A stretch of 64,000 nt of DNA, taken from contig JANCYW010000016.1 of NCBI GenBank assembly GCA_026184775.1, positions 186,001-250,000 on the forward strand. Reading direction: 5' to 3'. Position numbers and translations under genes: made by a program. A model generated the notes under the pieces. It saw only the letters and a list, made by a program, of their open reading frames with translations, did no database searches and had not been told where the DNA came from. This document shows, one piece after another, positions 9,030 through 16,986 of the stretch (its first letter is position 1; every line of letters begins with the position of its first letter). This DNA is from Cyanidium caldarium. Lineage: Eukaryota; Rhodophyta; Bangiophyceae; Cyanidiales; Cyanidiaceae.

Positions 9030-10979
9030 ATGGCGCGCGGCATGGACAGGAGCGTGGAGGGGATGGTGGTGGAGGAGCGGGGCGGTGCGGCGCTGTTCGA
9101 GAATGGAAAGGTGAGGCCGGGCTGGGGTGCAGCGGGTGCGGCCGTGGCCAGCGACACGCAGGCCGCGGTGCCGGGGGCGAGTTTGAACGGGCGCTTGCGG
9201 CGCTGGCGGGAGGTGCACGAGGCTGAGCGGGAGCGACGACGGCTGGATGGCGGTGTGAATGGGTATGCGGCGGTGGCGGCGAGTGCGGGCGATTCCTCTG
9301 TGTCGCTGGCGCGTGTGGGGGCGTTGGTGGAGCTGTCCGAGCTGGACGAGGAGCAGCGGGCGCTGTTTGCGCAGCGCATAGCGGAACATCAGGCGCGGTT
9401 TTCGGCGTATGAGAAGCGGGAGCGGTCGGAGAAGGTGAGCAAGATTCAGAATGTGTTTCCGTACTTGTGCGAGGAGGAGTGCGTGGAGGCGATGAACTTG
9501 ATCGCCGAGGAGCGGCGCGAGCTGGACGACAATGTTGCGGTGTTGGGCGTCGAGGACGAGGCCATCACGCGGCTGGTGGATCGTGGCTTTGAGCTGGTGG
9601 TTCGACAGGAGGTGGCTCTGCGGTACATGGAGCGGGCGGCGCGTGCCGGAGAGCTGGCGGCCGCGGCGGCGATGCCAGCCAAGTGGAGCGCCACGACGGG
9701 CGGCGCGCCTCGCAGCCGGATGCGCCGCGGCACCGCGCGGCGGGCGCAAGGCGGCAAATCGAACACGGAGCTGATGGTGGAGGGCATTCGCATCGGTCGC
9801 CGCCAGGACGGGCGGTTCTGTCTGGACGACGCGGTGCGCCAGGTGGAGCAGACCGGCAGTTTCGACGGCTGGAGCGAGGCGCGCATCAAGGCGTGGCGAA
9901 ACAAGGAGCAGAACCCCAACGCGTACTATTATCGCTTCAACGATCCGGGCGAGGAGCAGCGCAATGGCAAGTGGAGTCGCCAGGAGCACGATGCGTTCAT
10001 GCGGCGCCTGGTGGAGTGCAAAATCGGAGACAACTACGAGTGGGGCATCTTCTCGATGGCGCTGCCCGGCCGAGTCGGATACCAGTGCAGCAACTATTAC
10101 CGGACGCTGCTGAAACGTGGCGCCATCAAAGACGACAACTACTACTTCAACCAGAAGGGTGAGCCCAAGTTCCGCTTTAAGACCAAGGACGGAGAGGAGT
10201 GCTCGCAGACGCGCGCGGCCCCGCCGAATGGTCACGGGCCGCTGCGCCGGGCGAACGGCAGTCAGCGGAGCGCCCGCGGCCGCCATGCCAGCCGCAAGCG
10301 CAACGCCTGGAGCGAGTCGGACACCGACGACGACGACGACAGCGGCGGCGAGCTGGAATATCAGCCGCGCAAGACCGCCAAGGCGGCACCGGCCCGGCGA
10401 TCCGGTCGCACTCGCACGTATGTGTGTTATCGCGAGCTGAACGCTGGCGACGACGAAGACGCGATACCGCCACGCGATGCCAGTGACGCGGAGGCGTCCC
10501 GCGGCGGGTGCCGCTCGGAGCCAGCAACACAGGCCACTAGCATACACGCCGGGCAGGATGCGACGGTCGCTGTCGAGAGATCGCGTGGGCGCGTCGACGA
10601 CGACGCTCACTCGACGATCACCAGCGCCGTCGAGGGCACGCAGCGCCATACCCAGTGCAGCGGTGGCGCTGGCGCCGCAGCTACGGCCGACGGCTCCGAC
10701 TCCGACAGTCAGCTGGCCGGCGGCGTGAGCGCCCGCGACGCCGACAACCCCATCCCGCACTTCATTGACGTCATCACCATGGCGCCCGTGCGCCGCCCAT
10801 CCATGTCCCCCGCCGGCCACGTGCTCGGGTATTCCACGTGGCGCCGCGTGCTGCAGCAAGCGCCCAAAAACACCTGCCCGTTCACCAAGGCGCCGCTGCG
10901 ACTGTGCGACCTGGTGCTGCTGACGCACGCCAACATCGAGCAGTGCCGATCCCGCATCATCGGCCTGGACGATGCCTAG
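9030..10979 (+). CDS. SANT/Myb protein with C-terminal U-box-like domain
   Basis: A 649-residue protein. A central block reads NPNAYYYRFNDPGEEQRNGK, WSRQEHDAFMRRLVE and then GIFSMALPGRVGYQCSNYYR, a SANT/Myb-type domain known from many protist proteins with unassigned function. After a long acidic, low-complexity linker the last 80 residues read NPIPHFIDVITMAPVRRPSM, GHVLGYSTWRRVL, NTCPFTKAPL and VLLTHANIE. Spacing and pattern resemble a U-box (E3 ligase) fold, without RING cysteines. Residues 60-200 are helical and charged. Function unknown; a chromatin-linked E3 is a guess. The start is the first ATG after the promoter region; longer frames lack an ATG. The stop TAG shares bases with the stop of the next gene on the other strand (CTAG at 10976-10979). 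Confidence 0.7.
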   Translation: MARGMDRSVEGMVVEERGGAALFENGKVRPGWGAAGAAVASDTQAAVPGASLNGRLRRWREVHEAERERRRLDGGVNGYAAVAASAGDSSVSLARVGALVELSELDEEQRALFAQRIAEHQARFSAYEKRERSEKVSKIQNVFPYLCEEECVEAMNLIAEERRELDDNVAVLGVEDEAITRLVDRGFELVVRQEVALRYMERAARAGELAAAAAMPAKWSATTGGAPRSRMRRGTARRAQGGKSNTELMVEGIRIGRRQDGRFCLDDAVRQVEQTGSFDGWSEARIKAWRNKEQNPNAYYYRFNDPGEEQRNGKWSRQEHDAFMRRLVECKIGDNYEWGIFSMALPGRVGYQCSNYYRTLLKRGAIKDDNYYFNQKGEPKFRFKTKDGEECSQTRAAPPNGHGPLRRANGSQRSARGRHASRKRNAWSESDTDDDDDSGGELEYQPRKTAKAAPARRSGRTRTYVCYRELNAGDDEDAIPPRDASDAEASRGGCRSEPATQATSIHAGQDATVAVERSRGRVDDDAHSTITSAVEGTQRHTQCSGGAGAAATADGSDSDSQLAGGVSARDADNPIPHFIDVITMAPVRRPSMSPAGHVLGYSTWRRVLQQAPKNTCPFTKAPLRLCDLVLLTHANIEQCRSRIIGLDDA

Positions 10980-12814
10980 CCGCCGCGCATCCTAAACTCG
11001 CGTTGCACTGCCGCGATGGTCTTGTCCAGGATACGCTTTTCGCTGCGGCGCAACCGGATCGCCAGCCGCTGGTTCAGCGTTAACAGCGCGGCCATCTGCG
11101 AGTCCGCCAGCGCCAGGTCGTCCTCGTCGGCGCTGGTCGGATACGCCGCGAGCGCTTTGCGGCACGCGTCCACCAGTGCCTGCACCGACGCGCGCTCATT
11201 GGCGGCGCTCACCGGCCGCGTCACGTCCACCTGCTCCAGATCGGCCGCGCCGGCCACGTCGTCCTCGGTGAGATGCGCAAACCGCAGAAACTGCCGCAGC
11301 TCCATCGGGTAGCGGTCGGCGAAGAGCGGGAAGCGCTCCGGCTGGTGTGGGTCGCGGCCGCACTCCTGCAGAAACGCCATCTTGCGCTCAAGCAGTGGGT
11401 CATTCTGCGGTGCGTGCGTCTGCAACGACACGCTCATGTCCACTGAGTTGTAGGGGTTGCGCTCCGACACGAACCCGTAGAAGAGCAGCAGCTCGGCGTT
11501 GGATTTCTGTCCGTACGACACGAAGATCTGGTCCAGTGGGTTGTACTCGCGGTCGGAGTAGGCCACGATCTCGCGGTCGGGCGGCTCGCGAACGTCCTCC
11601 GCGTTGGGGTACTCGCCGGGTGCTGCCCGATGGTCACCGCCGCGGTCGCCGCGTAACAGAGCCCCGGCGAGCCAGTGGTGGCGCCGGCTCTTCCAGGCCG
11701 GCCGGAAGGCGTATCGCGTGGACGACGACTGCATGTCGATGTAGGCGTCGCTGAACGGTGAGTGATTCACCAGGTCGGCGTACGGCACCAGAGCCAGCGT
11801 CTGAGCGTCGCTGGGCATGAGTGCTGCGCGCGAGAACAGGATGCCAAACGCCCAGCGGAACTTTTCCAGCGTGAACGCGGAGTCGGTGTCGAATACCTGC
11901 GGGTGCCGCGAGTAGACGCCCGAGAGCATGCCGGCGTATTCGCGGTCGATCTTGTCGCGCAGCAGACGCGCTGCCATCAGCGCCGGACTGCCCTCCAACC
12001 AGGCCAGATCGTCTTCGCCCCATAGCCACAGCAGATTCAGCGGGCTGGCGTCGGACGAGTCCAGCGGCGCGTCCAGCCGCGGCAGCATGCGCAGATACGG
12101 ATCCCAGAACGAGCCGTGCTGGCATTCGCCGCGCCCTCTCCGCGCCCGCAACTCGTCCTCGTACAGCAGCAGACTGGCCAGCGCCAGATAGTCGTCCACG
12201 CCGGCCATCTCCGGCACATCCAGTCGTTCGAAGCGCCGGTCGGCCACGCCGCGCGTCATGCACAGGTGCAGCGGCACTTCGAACATCGACTCGCCGGTGC
12301 GGATCTCCCGCTTCGCCAGCAAGCCGCGGCCGCACGGCTCACCATCGTCGGTGGTGCCGTCGGCAATAAGCAGCCCGTGCGGCGCCTTGCCCCAGGTGGA
12401 GCGGTCCTCCATATACACGCCGTTCTCCGCCAGCCACGCGCACAGCGCCGCCGCCGGCGACAGCTCTGCAGACGACGCCCCGGCTGCCGCATCGCCCTCC
12501 CGCTTCGGCGGCCGCAACCGCCCCAACCGCAGTTGCAGCTTCCCGAACGGCAACTGCATGCGCCAAGCCGGAGCCGTTGCCCTCCAGCGGGCCGCTCTAC
12601 GTGCCGGGCTGGGCACCGGACGACCCCGCGACCCGGCCCACGCCGGCCTAACGCCCCAGGCACGCGCCACTTGCAGCGAGTCAAGGAAGCAGAACAGTGC
12701 AGCGGGCCTGTAGGGTGTGTCTGATAGGGCAGTGCCTGAATCCATTGTCGCCAGGACGCCAGCAAAGGACATTGGGTAGGCCGGGCACCAACAGGAACGT
12801 TCGTCAAGGGACAT
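10976..12814 (-). CDS. SET-domain protein lysine methyltransferase (Rubisco LSMT / SETD3-like)
   Basis: A SET-domain protein of the Rubisco large-subunit methyltransferase/SETD3 class. Near its middle are the SET hallmarks GRGLLAKREIRTGE, VPYADLVNHSP (the NHS motif) and QIFVSYGQKSNAELLLFYGF with the catalytic Tyr. The C-terminal region has the helical Rubisco-LSMT substrate-binding domain (FPLFADRYPMELRQFLR, then LTLNQRLAIRLRRSEKRIL). The N-terminus, starting at MSLDERSCW, is Arg/Ala/Pro-rich and could be a plastid transit peptide. Start is uncertain: in-frame ATGs lie at 12814, 12745 and 12559, all before the SET domain. The family also includes actin-His and elongation-factor methylases, so the substrate is not known. 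It converges on the SANT/U-box-like gene with overlapping stops. Confidence 0.8.
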   Translation of the reverse strand: MSLDERSCWCPAYPMSFAGVLATMDSGTALSDTPYRPAALFCFLDSLQVARAWGVRPAWAGSRGRPVPSPARRAARWRATAPAWRMQLPFGKLQLRLGRLRPPKREGDAAAGASSAELSPAAALCAWLAENGVYMEDRSTWGKAPHGLLIADGTTDDGEPCGRGLLAKREIRTGESMFEVPLHLCMTRGVADRRFERLDVPEMAGVDDYLALASLLLYEDELRARRGRGECQHGSFWDPYLRMLPRLDAPLDSSDASPLNLLWLWGEDDLAWLEGSPALMAARLLRDKIDREYAGMLSGVYSRHPQVFDTDSAFTLEKFRWAFGILFSRAALMPSDAQTLALVPYADLVNHSPFSDAYIDMQSSSTRYAFRPAWKSRRHHWLAGALLRGDRGGDHRAAPGEYPNAEDVREPPDREIVAYSDREYNPLDQIFVSYGQKSNAELLLFYGFVSERNPYNSVDMSVSLQTHAPQNDPLLERKMAFLQECGRDPHQPERFPLFADRYPMELRQFLRFAHLTEDDVAGAADLEQVDVTRPVSAANERASVQALVDACRKALAAYPTSADEDDLALADSQMAALLTLNQRLAIRLRRSEKRILDKTIAAVQREFRMRGG

Positions 12815-13060
12815 CTCGGCGCATCCGGGAGGGGGCGAGGACAAACGCCAGCGCGAGGTGATAGACGGGTGTGGAGACGGTTTACAGGCAAGACGGGCCA
12901 GCTGACCGGTCACTGGGTGTGGGAGACGATATTCGCGGCTCGGTGCCGATGCGCACCACCTCCCTCGTTGCTGGGGCGCTCTCGCGCGACCTGTCGACAC
13001 GGCGGGTCGGCAGCGGGCCTGCCTCTGGCCGACATTACGCGCACCCTGCTCCCATCACCT

Positions 13061-13075
13061 CACACACACACACAC
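13061..13075. repeat. (CA)n microsatellite
   Basis: A 15-base CA tract directly beyond the stop codon of the proteasome alpha-6 gene (minus strand), within the spacer before the SET gene. Confidence 0.8.
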
Positions 13076-13900
13076 CTAGTCACGCTCGGAGATGCGGGTG
13101 AGGATGGCCTCCACCTCGGCGTCCGTCAGTACCCGAAACGCCTGGTCCGCCTTGCTGATCAGCGCCACCTCCACATCGCTGGGGCGCAGCTCGGAGCTGA
13201 CCACCGACTGCAGCGCCCCGATACCCAGTGTCATGACCTCGTCGTCCGAGAGGGTGACGTCCGCCAGCAGCTGCGTACGGTCGCTCTCGGCAGTGCCGGC
13301 CGCGGTCCGCTCGGCCGTCTGCGCTTCCTGCTTCTCGCGCAGCTGCTTCTCCAGCCAGTTTTGCGCCTCGGAGTCTTTGGCGCCGGCAGCGCACGCCCGA
13401 TAGCCGATGCAGTAGCCAGCAGGATCCACTTTGTACAGTTGCGGCGCACAGAGGCCGCCTTCGCCCTCCTCCCAGCCCAGAAACAGCAGCGTCACCCCCA
13501 GCGGCCGCATGTACGCGTGCTGCGTGTACACCTGGTTCACGTCCGCCAGCCGACGCGCCAAGTACGACACCGGTGCCTCATACCCGTACCGAAACGCAAA
13601 CTCCGACGCCTCCGACCGCACCCGATGCACTTGCGCCTTGGCGTCGGTCGCCCAGCCCACACACACCACCCCGTGCGCGTCCGACACCCGGTACGCGCTG
13701 CTCACCGACTCGGGGTCGATGAGCTTATCCGGCACCTTACGCTGCACCGCCGCACACACACTCGTCTCGCCACGCACCGCCACCGCCGTCACCCCCGGCA
13801 ACTTGACCGCCTTGAAAGCGTACTCCACCTGGTAGAGCCGGCCCTCGGGCGAGAAGATGGTGATGTGGCGATCGTACCCGGCGCTGCTTCCCCGGTTCAT
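13076..13900 (-). CDS. PSMA6: 20S proteasome subunit alpha type-6
   Basis: A 274-residue proteasome alpha subunit. The family N-terminus is intact: SAGYDRHITIFSPEGRLYQV followed by EYAFKAVK, the signature of alpha-6 (alpha1). Alpha subunits form the outer rings that gate the 20S core in cytosol and nucleus and have no catalytic Thr. GYCIGYRACAAGAKDSEAQN and the preceding LLFLGWEEGEGG match the conserved core. The C-terminal part is longer than usual by about 25 residues because of an insertion of charged and Ala residues (EKQLREKQEAQTAERTAAGT). Starts at ATG 13900, sharing a 279-bp divergent promoter with eIF2-alpha; both are housekeeping genes. Confidence 0.95.
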   Translation of the reverse strand: MNRGSSAGYDRHITIFSPEGRLYQVEYAFKAVKLPGVTAVAVRGETSVCAAVQRKVPDKLIDPESVSSAYRVSDAHGVVCVGWATDAKAQVHRVRSEASEFAFRYGYEAPVSYLARRLADVNQVYTQHAYMRPLGVTLLFLGWEEGEGGLCAPQLYKVDPAGYCIGYRACAAGAKDSEAQNWLEKQLREKQEAQTAERTAAGTAESDRTQLLADVTLSDDEVMTLGIGALQSVVSSELRPSDVEVALISKADQAFRVLTDAEVEAILTRISERD

Positions 13901-14179
13901 GGTGAGAGCAGCACGGGATTTTCCGCACCGCGCAACAGCTTGGACGATCGAGGGCGTTCGGTGCGCCGGGCGATCCACCGTTCCACTGGCACCGTCGTTG
14001 CACCCGGGGCACCGCAACGGACCCGTCTCCCACCGGCCTCCGCGCTCCGGTTTCCGCACCCGACCGCCGCGGGCGTCGCTTTCGGGCGCGGGTCGCGCGA
14101 CTGGCGGGCCGTTCGACACCTCCCTCACGGAACGTTTACGACCCCATTCACAGCACTTTTCACCACTCCCACCTTCACA
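13901..14179. promoter_or_regulatory. Bidirectional promoter, PSMA6 / eIF2-alpha
   Basis: 279 bp between divergent ATGs of two housekeeping genes. GC-rich on the PSMA6 side, with a pyrimidine-rich leader (TTTTCACCACTCCCACCTTC) directly before the eIF2-alpha ATG. No TATA box evident. Confidence 0.4.
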
Positions 14180-15169
14180 ATGGTCAACGTGCAGTGTCGC
14201 ATGTACGAGAATCCCTTTCCGGAGCCGGACGAGGTGGTCATGGCGGTGGTGCGGGATATTCAGGAGATGGGCGCGTACGTCACCCTGCCCGAGTACGCCG
14301 ACTGTCAGGGCATGATCATGCTGAGCGAGGTGTCGCGGCGGCGTATCCGCTCTATCAACAAGCTGTTGCGGGTGGGGCGACAGGAGGTGTGCATGGTGGT
14401 GCGGGTGGATCGCGACAAGGGCTACATCGACTTGAGCAAGCGGCGGGTGGCGCCGGAGGACGTGCAGAAGATGGAGGACAAGTGGAGCAAGTCGCGGGCG
14501 GTACACTCTATTATGCGGCACACTGCCGAGTCCGTGGGGGTAGATCTGGAGGATTTGTACCGGCGGGTCGGTTGGCCGCTGTATCGCAAGTACGGTCACG
14601 CGTTCGATGCGTTTCGGCTCATGGTGGTGGAGAATGTGGCCGACGGCGGCGAGGCGGTCGGCACCGGGGTGGATGCGGTGCTGAGCGGGGTGGAGATACG
14701 GCCCGAGGAGCGCGACCACCTGGTGCGGAACGTGTTGCGCAAGCTGTCGCCGCAGGCCATCAAGCTGCGCGCAGACGTCGAGGTGACCTGTTTCGACTAC
14801 GAGGGCATCGACGCCGTGCGCGCAGCGCTCAAGGCAGGTGAGGCGGCGGTGGTCGACGCCAACATGCCCATCAAGATACGGTTGGTAGCGCCGCCGCATT
14901 ATGTCGTGACCACCAGCGCCATGCAGAAACACGAGGGCCTGGAGGCGCTGACGCGGGTGCTGGAGGTGGTACGGGCGCAGATCGAGGCGCGCAAGGGCAA
15001 GTGCGTGGTGAAGGCGGAGCCGCGCACCGTCAGCGAGCGGGACGATCGGTTGCTGTCGTCGCTGATGGCCGAGTTGGAGTTGAAGAATCGAGAAGTGGCC
15101 GGCGACGACGACGACGACGACGCTGACGACGGGTCCGACGCGAGCATTTCCGATGCCGAGATTGTCTAG
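14180..15169 (+). CDS. EIF2S1: Translation initiation factor eIF2 subunit alpha
   Basis: A 329-residue eIF2-alpha, part of the ternary complex that brings initiator tRNA to the 40S ribosome. The S1 domain occupies residues ~15-90. The regulatory loop MLSEVSRRRIRSINKLLRVG is intact, with the phosphorylatable Ser at residue 52 counting Met (Ser51 of other species), so control by an eIF2-alpha kinase is possible. The helical domain (AVHSIMRHTAESVG, LYRKYGHAFDAF) and the C-terminal alpha/beta domain follow. The tail ends in a poly-Asp run and a SDASISDAE motif typical of CK2 sites in plants. Clear single-exon gene. Confidence 0.96.
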   Translation: MVNVQCRMYENPFPEPDEVVMAVVRDIQEMGAYVTLPEYADCQGMIMLSEVSRRRIRSINKLLRVGRQEVCMVVRVDRDKGYIDLSKRRVAPEDVQKMEDKWSKSRAVHSIMRHTAESVGVDLEDLYRRVGWPLYRKYGHAFDAFRLMVVENVADGGEAVGTGVDAVLSGVEIRPEERDHLVRNVLRKLSPQAIKLRADVEVTCFDYEGIDAVRAALKAGEAAVVDANMPIKIRLVAPPHYVVTTSAMQKHEGLEALTRVLEVVRAQIEARKGKCVVKAEPRTVSERDDRLLSSLMAELELKNREVAGDDDDDDADDGSDASISDAEIV

Positions 15170-15297
15170 AGGAGGAGGGCGCGTGGGCGACGAGCTCGTC
15201 GCACCGGACGTATGCGGCGTGTGGGGTGGGTCGATGCCGCGGCGACGTTGTCGGTCGGGTAGCAGCGGGAGTGACGTCTTGGCCAGATCGCGCTCCA

Positions 15298-16491
15298 TCA
15301 CATGGCCGCGCTGCTGCTGCTGCTGCTGGATTCGGCGCCGCTGGCTGTCGGCTGCGTCCACGGCGGCGGTGACGAGGCTCGGCGTGTCGGCGCGTCCGAG
15401 ACGGGCGGCGGAGACAACGCACCTTCCGCTGCAGGCGGCGATCCGGCAGCGGAAAGCGGCGGTTGGCGCTGCTGCTGGCGCCCGGGTGCGGTCGGCGTCT
15501 CGGCGACGCTCTTGGGACGAATGGAGGGACCGACGCGCGGCCAGCTCGGGCCGCCTGCTCCCACGTCCAGCGACGGAAACGTGTCGGGCGGCGGTGCCGA
15601 GGCGGCTGCTTCGGCGTCGCTGCCGTCGACGTCACCCCCCGAGGAACCGCCCTCCGCCCAGCCGTCGTGCCCAGGTCGGTCGCCATCCGGCATCTCCCAC
15701 GAGGTGGCGTAATCGCCCGACGACGCCAGCTGCCTCGCGTGATCATGCCGCTCCAACCACGTCTCCACCTCGTAGCGGGTCACTTTGCCGCGGACCATAC
15801 GTCGCGTGTTGGGCATCAGCGGCGACACGGGGCGCTGCCGCAGGTCGTCGCCGGCAGCATCACCGCTTTCGGTGGCGAGTGACGGGTTTGTGCCAGTCGC
15901 CTCATCCACGTAGGGAATGCTATCGGATTCCAGCCGCTCCTCCGCCAGACGATCCTCGTTGGCGATGTCCGCCAGAATCAGGCGTATCTCGTTGGCCATG
16001 GCCGACTCGTGCCCTAAATTCAGCAAGTCTTCCAAGCAGCGTGCGCCGGTGCGCTGTCCGGCGTAGCGGGCGCCGGCAATGGTCAGCACCACCGCGATAA
16101 ACCCGCGACGGAGGAAGAAGGGCCGCAGTCGGCGTGGCGTCGCTTTGCTGTCAGCCTCTTGCGCTTCGATCGCACGTCGGGCGTTTTCGCGTACCTTCTC
16201 CAGCGGTGTGCGTTCACCGGTGGATGCCCGGCGCGCCACTGCCTCTTGCAGGGCGCCGACGCGCGCTGCAGCACGTCGCGCGGCTTGAAACAAGCTCGAG
16301 CCGCCCGGCCGAGCCGGCGGCAGCAGCAGAAACGCCAGTGAGCCGGCCGCCAGCCCGCCCAACAAAGCGTTGCGACCCACCCGCGCCTGACATCCTTTCA
16401 ATACGTTGCGCTCAGTCGGGTTGGGACGGTACTTGTTGGCTCGCACGCGCGCCTGCAGCTCCAGGAAGACGGCCTTTTCCAGCGCCGGCAT
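15298..16491 (-). CDS. Predicted membrane protein of unknown function
   Basis: A 397-residue protein that I do not recognise. It begins MPALEKAVFLELQARVRANK with a conserved-looking NPTERNVLKGC, then a hydrophobic segment GGLAAGSLAFLLLPPA at about 45-60. A charged helical stretch leads to a second hydrophobic segment (FIAVVLTIAGARYAG) near 135. The region EDLLNLGHESAMANEIRLIL and ANEDRLAEERLE is acidic and helical. The last 150 residues are low-complexity, rich in Ser, Gly, Pro, with a poly-Ser end. Two membrane segments suggest an organelle or ER membrane protein. The first ATG is at 16491; a GTG-started form is six residues longer. Confidence 0.65.
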   Translation of the reverse strand: MPALEKAVFLELQARVRANKYRPNPTERNVLKGCQARVGRNALLGGLAAGSLAFLLLPPARPGGSSLFQAARRAAARVGALQEAVARRASTGERTPLEKVRENARRAIEAQEADSKATPRRLRPFFLRRGFIAVVLTIAGARYAGQRTGARCLEDLLNLGHESAMANEIRLILADIANEDRLAEERLESDSIPYVDEATGTNPSLATESGDAAGDDLRQRPVSPLMPNTRRMVRGKVTRYEVETWLERHDHARQLASSGDYATSWEMPDGDRPGHDGWAEGGSSGGDVDGSDAEAAASAPPPDTFPSLDVGAGGPSWPRVGPSIRPKSVAETPTAPGRQQQRQPPLSAAGSPPAAEGALSPPPVSDAPTRRASSPPPWTQPTASGAESSSSSSSAAM

Positions 16492-16986
16492 GAACGGGAT
16501 GATGGCCACGGCGCCGCAAGATAAGAGGTCTCACGTCTCCTTGAAACACGATCTTGGTAAGGCGCCGCGAGCACAGCACAAAAACTCTACTCAATTGCGC
16601 CGGTCGGGGCGATTCAGTCCTGGTGGTGCGGTGCCCGACAGGCGGGAGTGGCGGTTGTCCGAGTCCAGCGCGAGCGATCTTCATCCCGCAAATCGTCACA
16701 TCGTGACAGCTCGATTGCCGCGCCCAATTCGTTTTCGCATCCGATTCGGACGCGGTTGGAGAGACGCTGCCAGCTGGTCTTATCCGCCAAGAGCGCACGT
16801 GCACCCGCGGTCATCGCCGCGGCCTCAACGATACTGGCTATCTCCAGAACCTCTTATAGCGTCGAACTAGTCTGTGATGCCAACGATGGGGAGGTCCATG
16901 CCCTGAACCGTTTGCTGAACGCAGTGGGGGTGTTTTGAGGGTTTTGTGGGGGGCACCATTGCGCGCGCGCGCGCCCGAGGGGCGTT
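16492..16986. promoter_or_regulatory. Divergent spacer upstream of the formin gene
   Basis: 495 bp between two divergent starts, less GC-rich in its middle (16540-16760). A short open frame at 16648-16938 has no recognisable features and was not called. A (GC)n-like run lies near 16960-16975. Confidence 0.3.

Noticed and set aside
8985-10928. 647-codon minus-strand open frame across the SANT/U-box-like gene
   Set aside because: It is the antisense of a better supported gene. High GC makes stops rare in all frames. Its translation is Arg/Leu/His/Val-rich with no domain.
13901-15361. Minus-strand extension of the proteasome alpha-6 frame through the eIF2-alpha gene
   Set aside because: The family N-terminus begins exactly at the ATG at 13900; the extension is antisense of eIF2-alpha.
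16648-16938. 96-codon frame before the formin gene
   Set aside because: Starts without a good context, has no motif and occupies the only promoter space for two divergent genes.
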